From contig NZ_JANCLX010000005.1 in NCBI RefSeq assembly GCF_024295805.1, positions 124,001-188,000 on the forward strand: DNA of 64,000 nucleotides. Direction: 5' to 3'. Each line of letters begins with the position of its first letter. Positions within the stretch are counted from its first letter, which is position 1. The notes under the pieces are model-generated. The model saw only the letters and a program-made list of their open reading frames with translations, ran no database searches and was not told the DNA's origin. Source of the DNA: Streptomyces cucumeris. GTDB taxonomy: Bacteria; Actinomycetota; Actinomycetes; Streptomycetales; Streptomycetaceae. Shown here in pieces: positions 56,035 through 64,000 of this stretch. Made by a program: the position numbers and the translations under genes.

Positions 56035-57612
56035 TCAGCGCCGCAGCGCCGCCCGGTGCGCGGGGCGGGAGACCTCGGCCCACAGCTCCGGCAGCTCCCG
56101 CTCCCGGGCGGCGGCCAGGGCCTCCTCACGGCCGTACAGCAGCCCGTAGGTGAAGGCGCTCTCCCCCGCCGCATGGGACTGGACGCCCAGTTCGCGCAGC
56201 GCCTCCCGGGCCACCACACCGTCCTGGTGGTCGCCGAGCAGCTCCTGCACCCCGGTCATCAGCTTCCTGAACCGCTTGGCGGGCTTGCCCAGGGCGGGGC
56301 GGGCCGCCTCGGCGGCGTAGCGGGCCCGTTTGGCGGCCTTGCGCGCCTCATGGAGGGTGAGGTCGCGCTCATGGCCCGCGGGGGCGTGCAGGGCCGCCTC
56401 GACGCGCTCGGCGAGCCGCCCGTAGTCGCGCAGCACCGCATCGAGGATCACCTCCCCGGCGGGGCGGGCGGCGGCCGGGCGCAGCGGCGGGTCGGCGAGC
56501 AGCCCGTCGAGCCGGTCGAGGAGGGCGAGATGGCGCTCACCGTCCAGGACCTCCAGCAGCCGGCCGCGCGAGCCCTGGCGGCGCGCCTCGGACCAGATCC
56601 GCAGCCGGGCGGCGACCGGGCCGAGCCGCAGCTCGACCGGGACCTCCGCGAGCCGTTCCGCCAGCCGCGCGGTGAGCACCTCGCGGTCACGGTCGACGCC
56701 CAGTTCGGCGGCGAGCCACTTCAGCTCGGCGCCGATGGGGTCGGTGACGGCGCGATCCAGCACCTTCCGGTAGGAGCGGAAGACGGAGCGCAGCCTGCGG
56801 GTGGCGACGCGCATGCGGTGGACGGAGTCGGGGGTGTCCAGGCGTACGGCGGGGTCGAGGGCGACGATGGCGGTGATCTGGCGGCGTACGTAGCCGAGGA
56901 CGACATCGCCCGCGGTGTCCCCGGCCGGCTTCTTCGCCGGCTTCTTCGCGGACTTCTTCCGGGCGGACTTCTCCTGGGCGGGCTCCTTCGCGGACCGTGC
57001 CGGATCGGTCTCGGCCAGCGCCCGCGCCAGCTTGGAGGGCGCCGCCGAACGGCGCAGCCCCGCCGCGGTCAGCCGTGGCTCCAGCGCGTCCAGCAGCGCC
57101 GGGTCCCCGCCCTCGGCCAGCTCCACCTCGTACTCGGTCCAGCGGACCGGCTCACCGGTCTCCGGCGCCAGCCGCCGGGCCGTGACGCGGTCGGCGGAGA
57201 TCTCGGCGAGCAGTGCGCCGTCGGCGTCCACCAGGTGCTTGACGTCCCGCTCGGACAGCAGGTGGACCAGGGGTATCAGCTCGGTGGCCCGGACCCGGGA
57301 GCGGACCAGCGCGGCGAGCGTACCGGGCAGGGTGTCCGAGAGCGGGGCGCGGATCTCGTCCCGGGTGTCCTCGCCCACGGGCAGTTTGAGATGCCAGCCC
57401 TCGTCACCGCCGCCGGTGCGGCGGCGCAGGGTGACCCCGTCGGCCGCCAGTCTGCGGCCGGGGGTGTCGTAGTAGGTGGCGTCCAGCGTGACCACACCGC
57501 GGTCCGTCATGTCCGCGACCGCGTCGACGCCGGTCAGGTCCGGCAGTCCGCCGTCCTTGGTGGTCCCGTTCGCCTCGTACTTGCGCTCGATCTCCCGCAT
57601 CGTGTCCACCAT
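56035..57612 (-). CDS. CYTH and CHAD domain-containing protein
   Basis: Protein of 525 residues. The N-terminal CYTH domain begins MREIERKYEA (the ExExK signature EIERK) and runs to about residue 200. A Lys/Ala/Pro linker (KKSARKKSAKKPAKKPAG) leads to the C-terminal CHAD domain with many conserved His and Arg (VHRMRVATRRLRSVFRSYR, HEARKAAKRARYAAEAA). CYTH enzymes act on triphosphates and CHAD binds polyphosphate, so it may be a polyphosphate-linked triphosphatase. TAAATT stands six bases before ATG 57612, so it is probably leaderless. Confidence 0.9.
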   Translation of the reverse strand: MVDTMREIERKYEANGTTKDGGLPDLTGVDAVADMTDRGVVTLDATYYDTPGRRLAADGVTLRRRTGGGDEGWHLKLPVGEDTRDEIRAPLSDTLPGTLAALVRSRVRATELIPLVHLLSERDVKHLVDADGALLAEISADRVTARRLAPETGEPVRWTEYEVELAEGGDPALLDALEPRLTAAGLRRSAAPSKLARALAETDPARSAKEPAQEKSARKKSAKKPAKKPAGDTAGDVVLGYVRRQITAIVALDPAVRLDTPDSVHRMRVATRRLRSVFRSYRKVLDRAVTDPIGAELKWLAAELGVDRDREVLTARLAERLAEVPVELRLGPVAARLRIWSEARRQGSRGRLLEVLDGERHLALLDRLDGLLADPPLRPAAARPAGEVILDAVLRDYGRLAERVEAALHAPAGHERDLTLHEARKAAKRARYAAEAARPALGKPAKRFRKLMTGVQELLGDHQDGVVAREALRELGVQSHAAGESAFTYGLLYGREEALAAARERELPELWAEVSRPAHRAALRR

Positions 57613-57682
57613 GAACCGAATTTAGTCGCTCCGGGGCCGGTGCGGGGAGCCCCCGGAGCCCTCGGAGCGACTGATGACGGCG

Positions 57683-58885
57683 TCAGGCGGAAACCGGCCG
57701 CTGCACCCGGATGGACTGGAGCAGACCGACCGCGATCCAGACGGCGAACATCGAGGAACCGCCGTAGGAGACGAACGGCAGCGGCAGTCCGGCCACCGGC
57801 ATGATGCCGAGCGTCATCCCGATGTTCTCGAACGCCTGGAAGGCGAACCAGGCGATGATCCCGGCGGCGACGACGGTTCCGTACAGCTCACTGGTGTCCC
57901 GGGCGATACGGCAGGCCCGCCACAGCACGATCCCCAGCAGCACGATGATCAGGCCCGCGCCGAGGAAGCCCAGCTCCTCCCCCGCCACCGTGAAGACGAA
58001 GTCGGTCTGCTGCTCGGGCACGAACTGGCCGGTGGTCTGGGTGCCGTGGAACAGCCCCTTGCCGGTGAGCCCGCCCGAACCGATCGCGATCCGCGCCTGG
58101 TTGGTGTTGTAGCCGACACCGGCCGGGTCCAGGGCGGGGTTGGCGAAGGCCGCGAAGCGGTCGATCTGGTACTGGTCCAGCACGCCGAGCTGCCAGATGA
58201 GCACCGCGCCCGTCACCGCGGTGAGGATCAGCCCGGCGACCCAGCGGTTGGAGGCGCCGGAGGCCAGCAGTACGGCGAGCACGATCACCGCCATGACCAT
58301 CACCGAACCGAGGTCCGGCATCAGCAGCACGATGGCGATGGGCAGCGCGGCCAGCCCGAGGGACTGGACCACGGTGCGGTGATCGGGGTGCACCCGGTCG
58401 CCCGCGTCCACCCGGGTCGCCAGCAGTATGGCCATCCCCAGGATGATCGTGATCTTGGCGAACTCGGAGGGCTGGAGAGAGAACCCGCCGCCGACCTGGA
58501 TCCAGGCGTGGGCACCGTTGACGGTCGAGCCCAGCGGGGTGAGCACGGCCAGCACCAGCACCACGGAGAGCCCGTAGAGGATCGGCACCGCCCCGCGCAG
58601 GGTGCGGTGGCCCAGCCAGATGGTGCCGATGGCCAGCAGCAGCCCGATACCGGTGTTGAGGGCGTGCCGGACCAGGAAGTAGTACGGATCGCCCTGGTTG
58701 AGCTCGGTGCGGTTGCGGGTCGCGGAGTACACCAGCGCCGCGCCGATGGCGGACAGCGCGAGCGCGCAGACCAGCAGCACCCAGTCCAGCCGCCGCACCA
58801 GCGAGTCACGGGCGGTCAGCTTGCTCCAGGTGCCGCGCTCCGGAGTGAAGCGGCGGACGGAGTAGTCGCGGGTGGACGCGCTCAT
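57683..58885 (-). CDS. rodA: Rod shape / SEDS glycosyltransferase RodA (sfr in streptomycetes)
   Basis: Integral membrane peptidoglycan polymerase of the SEDS family, 400 residues, with about ten predicted helices. It carries the conserved GAxxxxIGSGGLTGKGL region (ARIAIGSGGLTGKGLFHGT) and FVFTVAGEELGFLGA. It overlaps the upstream mrdA by four bases, ATGA, and works with that class B PBP. In streptomycetes the copy next to mre genes is required for spore-wall synthesis. Confidence 0.94.
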   Translation of the reverse strand: MSASTRDYSVRRFTPERGTWSKLTARDSLVRRLDWVLLVCALALSAIGAALVYSATRNRTELNQGDPYYFLVRHALNTGIGLLLAIGTIWLGHRTLRGAVPILYGLSVVLVLAVLTPLGSTVNGAHAWIQVGGGFSLQPSEFAKITIILGMAILLATRVDAGDRVHPDHRTVVQSLGLAALPIAIVLLMPDLGSVMVMAVIVLAVLLASGASNRWVAGLILTAVTGAVLIWQLGVLDQYQIDRFAAFANPALDPAGVGYNTNQARIAIGSGGLTGKGLFHGTQTTGQFVPEQQTDFVFTVAGEELGFLGAGLIIVLLGIVLWRACRIARDTSELYGTVVAAGIIAWFAFQAFENIGMTLGIMPVAGLPLPFVSYGGSSMFAVWIAVGLLQSIRVQRPVSA

Positions 58886-61026
58886 CGCTGTGCCCCCCTG
58901 CGCCGGTCGTTCGCCGTGACGGCGAACTGCTTGCCCAGGGGCTGGGCCTCGATGGAGCCATCGGACTCGATCTTGGGGAGATCGGCCTGCGGCTCGGGCA
59001 GCAGCGCCTTCTTCTTGTCGATACCGCCCTTGCCGCCGATGCCGTAGAGGGCGTTGTAGATCTTGCGAACGGCCGGGCCCGAGGCCCCGGAGCCGGTACC
59101 GCCCTGGGAGATCGTCATGATGACCGAGTAGTCCTTGGTGTACGTCGCGAACCACGAGGTGGTCTGCTTGCCGTAGACCTCGGCGGTACCGGTCTTGGCG
59201 TGCATCGGGATCTTGTCCTGCGGCCAGCCGCCGAACCGCCAGGCGGCGGTGCCCCGGGTGGCCACACCGGCGAGCGCACTGTCGATCTTGTCGCGGGTGG
59301 CCGCGTTCATCGGCAGCTTGCCGTGCGGGGTGGGCTTGATCTTGGTGACCTTCTTGCCGTCGGGGCTGATGATCGCCTTGCCGATGCTCGGGTCGTACAG
59401 CGTGCCGCCGTTGGAGATGGCCGAGTAGATGGTGGCCATCTGGATCGGCGTGACGAGGGTGTCGCCCTGGCCGATGGAGAAGTTCACCGAGTCACCGGCG
59501 CGCATCTTCATGCCCTCGAGGCAGTTCTCGTAGGAGAGCCGCTGGCCGTAGTCGCCGTCCTTCTTGGCGCTCTTGCACCAGCCGTCCTTGTTGGCCTTCC
59601 AGTAGTCCTTCTTCCACTGGCGGTCCGGGACCCGGCCGGTGACCTCGTTGGGCAGGTCGATCCCGGTCTCCTTGCCCAGGCCGAACTGGTGGGCGGTCTT
59701 GTAGAACCAGTCCGCGGGCTTCTTCCTGGGCTTGTTGCCGCCGTCCTTCTTCCACTGCTCGTAGGCGAGGTTGTAGAAGACGGTGTCGCAGGAGACCTCA
59801 AGGGCCCGGCCGAGGTTGATGGAGCCGTAGTTGGCGGACTCGAAGTTCTTGAAGACCTGGCTGCCGATACTGAAGGAGCTGGTGCAGGGGAAGCGGCCGT
59901 CGAAGTCGTACCCGGCGTTGACCGCGGCGGTCGTCGGGATCACCTTGAAGATCGAGCCGGGGGCCGCCTGGCCCTGGATGGCCCGGTTCAGCAGCGGGTA
60001 GTTGGAGTTCTTGCCGGTGAGCTGCTTGTAGTCCTTGCCGGAGATACCACCGACCCAGGCGTTGGGGTCATAGGTCGGGTTGGAGGCCATGGCCACCACC
60101 CGGCCCGTCTTCGCCTCCATCACCACGACCGCGCCGGAGTCGGCCTTGTAGTTGATGCCGGTGTTCCGGTCGTGCACCTTGCGGGCGTCCTTCATCGCCT
60201 GCGCCAGCTCCTTCTCCGCGACCGCCTGGACGCGGGAGTCGATGCTGGTGACGACGTTGTCCCCGGGGCGGGCCTTCTGGCTCTCCTTCTGCCCGATCAC
60301 CCGGCCGAGGTTGTCGACCTCGTAGCGGGTGACCCCGGCCTTGCCGCGCAGCCGGCTGTCGTACTCGTGCTCCAGGCCGTTGCTGCCCACCTGGTCCGAG
60401 CGGAGCAGCGGCGACTTGGTCTTCTCGGCCTTCTTGATCTGCTCGTCGGTGACCGGGGAGAGGTAGCCGAGGACCTGCGCGGCGTTGGACCCGGCGGGCG
60501 CGGCGTACCGGCGCACGGCGGTGGGCTCGGCGCTGATCCCGGGGAAGTCCTCCTCGCGCTCCCGGATCTGCAGGGCCTGCTGCGGGCTGGCCTCGTCGGT
60601 GATCGGGATGGGCTGGTAGGGGGAGCCGTTCCAGCACGGCTGCGGCGTCTTGGCGTCACACAGCCGGACCTTGTCCTGGACGTCGTCGGGCTTCATCTTC
60701 AGCACGCCCGCGAGCCGGGTGAGCACGGCCTTGCCGTCGTCCGGCTCCTTCATGAGCGCGGTCCGGCTGGCGGAGACCACGAGCCGGGTCTCGTTGTCGG
60801 CCAGCGGCACGCCCCGCGCGTCCAGTATCGAGCCGCGCACCGCCGGGTGGACGACCTGCTGGACGTGGTTGTTGGCGGCCTTCCTGGTGTACTCGTCGCC
60901 GTTGCGGATCTGGAGGTACCACAGCCGTCCGCCGAGGGTGAGCAGCAGGGAGAAGACGAGGATCTGGATGGCGACCAGCCGGACGGTGACCCGCGGGGTC
61001 CGCCCGGTCTCGGGAATGTTGCTCAC
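58882..61026 (-). CDS. mrdA: Penicillin-binding protein 2 (class B transpeptidase)
   Basis: Peptidoglycan transpeptidase of 714 residues. One N-terminal membrane helix (LVAIQILVFSLLLTLGG) is followed by a pedestal domain and the transpeptidase with SxxK in PGSIFKVIP (Ser near 357), SxN in DSVNFSIGQG, and KTGTAEVYG near 609. It overlaps mreD upstream (ATGA) and rodA downstream, so the cluster is tightly coupled. Partner of RodA in cell-wall synthesis during sporulation. Confidence 0.95.
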   Translation of the reverse strand: MSNIPETGRTPRVTVRLVAIQILVFSLLLTLGGRLWYLQIRNGDEYTRKAANNHVQQVVHPAVRGSILDARGVPLADNETRLVVSASRTALMKEPDDGKAVLTRLAGVLKMKPDDVQDKVRLCDAKTPQPCWNGSPYQPIPITDEASPQQALQIREREEDFPGISAEPTAVRRYAAPAGSNAAQVLGYLSPVTDEQIKKAEKTKSPLLRSDQVGSNGLEHEYDSRLRGKAGVTRYEVDNLGRVIGQKESQKARPGDNVVTSIDSRVQAVAEKELAQAMKDARKVHDRNTGINYKADSGAVVVMEAKTGRVVAMASNPTYDPNAWVGGISGKDYKQLTGKNSNYPLLNRAIQGQAAPGSIFKVIPTTAAVNAGYDFDGRFPCTSSFSIGSQVFKNFESANYGSINLGRALEVSCDTVFYNLAYEQWKKDGGNKPRKKPADWFYKTAHQFGLGKETGIDLPNEVTGRVPDRQWKKDYWKANKDGWCKSAKKDGDYGQRLSYENCLEGMKMRAGDSVNFSIGQGDTLVTPIQMATIYSAISNGGTLYDPSIGKAIISPDGKKVTKIKPTPHGKLPMNAATRDKIDSALAGVATRGTAAWRFGGWPQDKIPMHAKTGTAEVYGKQTTSWFATYTKDYSVIMTISQGGTGSGASGPAVRKIYNALYGIGGKGGIDKKKALLPEPQADLPKIESDGSIEAQPLGKQFAVTANDRRRGAQR

Positions 61027-61742
61027 AGGCGCTTGACCCCCTTGATACGTCCCGTCCGGCCCTTGCCCGCCTTGGCCAGGAGACCGCCGCCGCGCTGGCC
61101 GCCGATCCGGGCCGGGCGGCCGATGCGCTTGAGCCGGCTCATCCGGCCCGCCCGCGCGGTGCGGACCCCGCCCGCGGCGCTGATCCAGCGGGACGCGCTG
61201 TCACCGCCGGGGCCGCCCGCGCTGTCGGCCATCGGATCGTTCTCGGCCTTCCGGGCGAGCGTCATGATCAGTGGTACCGCAAAGGGAGCCAGCAGCAGGT
61301 CGTAGAGGGCCGCGGTGAACAGCAGCTTGCTCAGGCCCACATGGCGGGCCGCGTCATCGCCCACGAGCTCGCCGACGCCCGCGTACAGCAGGGTGGCGCC
61401 GATGGCCGCCCCGACGACCACCAGCATCGGGCCGGTGGCCGACCGGAGCTGGCCGCTCTCCGGTTTGGCGAGCCCGGCCAGATAGCCGATGACGCACAGC
61501 ACCAGGGCGTAGCGGCCGACCGCGTGGTCGGCGGGGGGCGCGAGGTCGGCCAGCAGCCCGGCGCCGAAGCCGATGAGGGCGCCGCCGGTGTGGCCGTAGA
61601 CCAGGGCGAGCCCGAGGACGACGAGCAGCAGCAGATCCGGGACGGCGCCGGGCAGTTGGAGCCGGGCCAGTACGCAGATCTGGGTGAGCAGGGCGAAGAG
61701 GACGAGGAGGGTCGACAGGAGGATCCGGTTGAGGTGCAGCAT
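61023..61742 (-). CDS. mreD: Rod shape-determining protein MreD
   Basis: Membrane protein of 239 residues. About five hydrophobic helices (LLSTLLVLFALLTQICVLAR, LLLLVVLGLALVYG, ALVLCVIGYLAGLA and others) are followed by an unusually long basic C-terminal tail rich in Gly, Arg and Lys. It lies between mreC, three bases upstream, and mrdA, which it overlaps. Connects MreBC to wall synthesis. Confidence 0.88.
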   Translation of the reverse strand: MLHLNRILLSTLLVLFALLTQICVLARLQLPGAVPDLLLLVVLGLALVYGHTGGALIGFGAGLLADLAPPADHAVGRYALVLCVIGYLAGLAKPESGQLRSATGPMLVVVGAAIGATLLYAGVGELVGDDAARHVGLSKLLFTAALYDLLLAPFAVPLIMTLARKAENDPMADSAGGPGGDSASRWISAAGGVRTARAGRMSRLKRIGRPARIGGQRGGGLLAKAGKGRTGRIKGVKRL

Positions 61743-61745
61743 CGG

Positions 61746-62783
61746 TCAGTCCCCGTTGTCGCTGTTGGCGGCGTCGTTGTCCCCGTTGGCGGCGGTGCCG
61801 TTGCCGGTCGTGCCGTTCCCGTTCCCCGTCGTGCCGTTCCCGGCGGCCGTGTTGCCCCGCCGGTCGGCGTTGCCGGAGGGGGTCGCCGTCACGGTGACCG
61901 TCGGCGTCGGCTTGGGCTTGGCCGGTTTGGGCGGCAGCACGGTGTCCCGCGGGTTGGAGGGCGGTGGCTCGACCACGACGCCGACGATGTCCAGCTTGCT
62001 GAACGACACGTAGGGGCGCACCTGGAGGGTGCGGGTGAGGTCGCCGCCGGTGGGGTCCACCCGGACCACCTTGCCGACCGGAACGCCGGGCACGAAGGGC
62101 TTGTCCGCCTGGGAGCCGAAGGTGACCATCCGGTCGCCCTTCTTGATCTTCGCCTTGCCGTTCAACAGCTGGACGTGGAGCGAGCGGTCACCGCGACCGC
62201 CCGCGAAGCCGAGCTCACCGGACTTCTCCATCCGGGTGCCGACGGTGAAGTCGGGGTCGATGGCGAGCAGCACGGTGGAGGTGGAGGGGCCGACGGTGGT
62301 GACCCGGCCGACCAGTCCGTCACCGTTGAGGACGGTCATATCGCGGCGGATGCCGTCGTCGCTGCCGATGTCGATGGTGACGGTCCAGGAGAAGCCCTGG
62401 GCGGCGCCGATACCGATGACCTCGGCGCCCTTGATGCCGTACTGGCCGCGGCTGGCGACCTTCCGCAGCTTGTCGAGTTCGACCACCCGCGCGCGGTTGC
62501 GGTCGTTGCTGCCGAGCCGCGCCTTGAGCTTGGCGTTCTCCTGCTCCAGCGCCTTGATGCGGTTGTGCCGGTCGTCGGAGTCCCGGACGGCCGCCACCGC
62601 GTTGCCGACCGGGTCGACGGCGGACGCGACGCCGTCCTCCACCGGGCCGAAAACCGAAGCGGCGGCCTGGCGCGCGCCGTCGAGGGGTGAGTCCTCGCCG
62701 CCGCGGATGTCCACCGTGATCAGCGCGAACGCGATGGCGACCAGCAGCACCAGAAGCAGCCGGCTCTCTCGTGTGTCCCTCAC
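61746..62783 (-). CDS. mreC: Rod shape-determining protein MreC
   Basis: Protein of 345 residues with one N-terminal membrane helix (LLLVLLVAIAFALITVDI), a coiled coil (IKALEQENAKLKARL), and an extracellular beta domain (VIGIGAAQGFSWTVTIDIG and following). The C-terminal ~60 residues are Pro/Thr/Asn-rich with TGNGNGTTGNG repeats and disordered. It precedes mreD by three bases. The 152 bases up to mreB contain no gene. Confidence 0.93.
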   Translation of the reverse strand: MRDTRESRLLLVLLVAIAFALITVDIRGGEDSPLDGARQAAASVFGPVEDGVASAVDPVGNAVAAVRDSDDRHNRIKALEQENAKLKARLGSNDRNRARVVELDKLRKVASRGQYGIKGAEVIGIGAAQGFSWTVTIDIGSDDGIRRDMTVLNGDGLVGRVTTVGPSTSTVLLAIDPDFTVGTRMEKSGELGFAGGRGDRSLHVQLLNGKAKIKKGDRMVTFGSQADKPFVPGVPVGKVVRVDPTGGDLTRTLQVRPYVSFSKLDIVGVVVEPPPSNPRDTVLPPKPAKPKPTPTVTVTATPSGNADRRGNTAAGNGTTGNGNGTTGNGTAANGDNDAANSDNGD

Positions 62784-62935
62784 GTGCGGCGACGTGCCTT
62801 CCTCGTCGGAGTAGGACCGGTCCCGGCGATATGTGCTCTACGGCCGGTCCTTAAGGAGCCTTATGCCTGTATATCAGCGATCCGCCGCACGGGCAGCCAG
62901 CGGCTGTCGACCTGTGCGGCGGATCCGCCGGATTG

Positions 62936-63967
62936 TCATCTGCGGGGCTGGGCGTCCAGCACCTGCTGGAGCGCCTCGAACTCCTCGACGCACTTGCCGG
63001 AGCCGAGCGCGACGGAGTCCAGCGGGTCCTCGGCGATGTGGATCGGCATGCCGGTCTCACGGCGCAGCCGCTCGTCCAGGCCGCGCAGCAGGGCGCCGCC
63101 GCCGGTGAGCACGATGCCGCGGTCCATCACATCGCCGGAGAGCTCCGGGGGGCACTTGTCGAGGGTCGTCTTGACCGCGTCGACGATCGAGTTGACCGGC
63201 TCCTCCATCGCCTTGCGGACCTCGGCGGCGGAGATGACAACGGTCTTGGGGAGTCCGCTGACCAGGTCACGGCCACGGATCTCGGTGTGCTCCTCCTGGT
63301 CGCTCTCGAACGCGGAGCCGATGGTGATCTTGATGTTCTCGGCGGTGCGCTCACCAAGCAGGAGGCTGTACTCCTTCTTGATGTGCTGGATGATCGCGTT
63401 GTCCAGCTCATCGCCGGCCACCCGGATGGACTGCGCGGTGACGATGCCGCCGAGCGAGATCACGGCGACCTCGGTGGTACCGCCGCCGATGTCCACGACC
63501 ATGTTGCCGGTGGCCTCGTGCACCGGCAGACCGGAACCGATGGCGGCGGCCATAGGCTCCTCGATGATGTGCACCTGGCGGGCACCCGCCTGGGTGGACG
63601 CCTCGATGACGGCACGGCGCTCCACACCGGTGATACCGGACGGCACACACACCACCACGCGGGGCCGGGCGAGATAGCGGCGCTTGTGGATCTTCAGGAT
63701 GAAGTACCGCAGCATCCGCTCGGTGATCTCGAAGTCGGCGATGACGCCGTCCTTGAGCGGACGCACGGCGACGATGTTGCCAGGGGTCCGGCCGATCATC
63801 TTCTTCGCCTCGGCGCCCACGGCGAGAATTCCGCCGGTGTTGGTGTTGATGGCGACGACGGACGGCTCGTTGAGAACGATCCCGCGGCCCCTGACGTACA
63901 CCAGCGTGTTGGCGGTGCCGAGGTCGACAGCCATGTCACGGCCGATGAACGACATATTGTTCCCCAT
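62936..63967 (-). CDS. mreB: Rod shape-determining protein MreB (actin homologue)
   Basis: Actin-like ATPase of 343 residues, the usual length. The phosphate-1 motif is [11 protein letters not shown], phosphate-2 [13 protein letters not shown] and adenosine motif [16 protein letters not shown] 63967 ([17 protein letters not shown]) is used, with MSF four residues later as an alternative. It is the first gene of mreB-mreC-mreD-mrdA-rodA. In streptomycetes MreB acts mainly in spore-wall thickening rather than in vegetative growth. Its promoter lies beyond the right edge or in the last 33 bases. Confidence 0.96.
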   Translation of the reverse strand: MGNNMSFIGRDMAVDLGTANTLVYVRGRGIVLNEPSVVAINTNTGGILAVGAEAKKMIGRTPGNIVAVRPLKDGVIADFEITERMLRYFILKIHKRRYLARPRVVVCVPSGITGVERRAVIEASTQAGARQVHIIEEPMAAAIGSGLPVHEATGNMVVDIGGGTTEVAVISLGGIVTAQSIRVAGDELDNAIIQHIKKEYSLLLGERTAENIKITIGSAFESDQEEHTEIRGRDLVSGLPKTVVISAAEVRKAMEEPVNSIVDAVKTTLDKCPPELSGDVMDRGIVLTGGGALLRGLDERLRRETGMPIHIAEDPLDSVALGSGKCVEEFEALQQVLDAQPRR

Positions 63968-64000
63968 GAGGATACGTCAGGCCTTCCCTACTGGAGCGAT

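Overview
The window is a 64 kb stretch of chromosome from a very GC-rich actinobacterium, almost certainly a Streptomyces. The evidence is strong third-position G/C bias, frequent GTG starts, many four-base start/stop overlaps, and a gene order that matches, from general knowledge, the conserved core region of Streptomyces chromosomes from rnz/hrcA/dnaJ2 through lepA, leuS, nadD, proA/proB, obg, rpmA/rplU and RNase E to the mre cluster. No phage, insertion sequence, CRISPR array or biosynthetic cluster was found. The left edge cuts the RNase Z gene and the right edge lies just upstream of mreB.

Region 1 (1-13 kb) holds RNase Z, a HIT protein, a lipoprotein, rsmE, a nitronate monooxygenase, the hrcA-dnaJ heat-shock pair (with a clear CIRCE operator), a metallo-hydrolase, a DUF3097 gene, hemW, a kinase/phosphatase fusion of the SpoIIE type and an acyl-CoA ligase. 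Region 2 (13-29 kb) holds lepA, rpsT, holA, a divergent O-methyltransferase/HxlR pair, comEC and comEA, degV and leuS. leuS is preceded by a short leader peptide with three consecutive Leu codons and a terminator, i.e. a transcription attenuator. Just downstream of leuS is a G22-CG-C23 palindrome.

Region 3 (29.5-33 kb) is bounded by two identical tRNA-Ala(GGC) genes on the minus strand. Between them lie two tiny zinc-ribbon genes and a divergent pair of an MFS exporter and its likely regulator. Region 4 (33-46 kb) holds a phosphatase/rsfS/LytR-type/nadD run, small membrane proteins, an M48 protease, two related membrane proteins with matching promoters, the proline genes proA and proB, and a glycerophosphotransferase-type gene.

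Region 5 (46-56 kb) is the obg, rpmA, rplU, RNase E group plus two radical-SAM-related genes. Region 6 (56-64 kb) holds a CYTH-CHAD protein and the cell-shape and spore-wall cluster mreB-mreC-mreD-mrdA-rodA, transcribed leftward.

Two start-site patterns recur. At least ten genes have a TANNNT hexamer six or seven bases before the start codon, the mark of leaderless mRNA. Two genes appear to start with CTG. The comEC frame lacks a stop at its expected end and runs about 340 codons further, antisense to its neighbours. This is either a recent stop loss or a sequence error.
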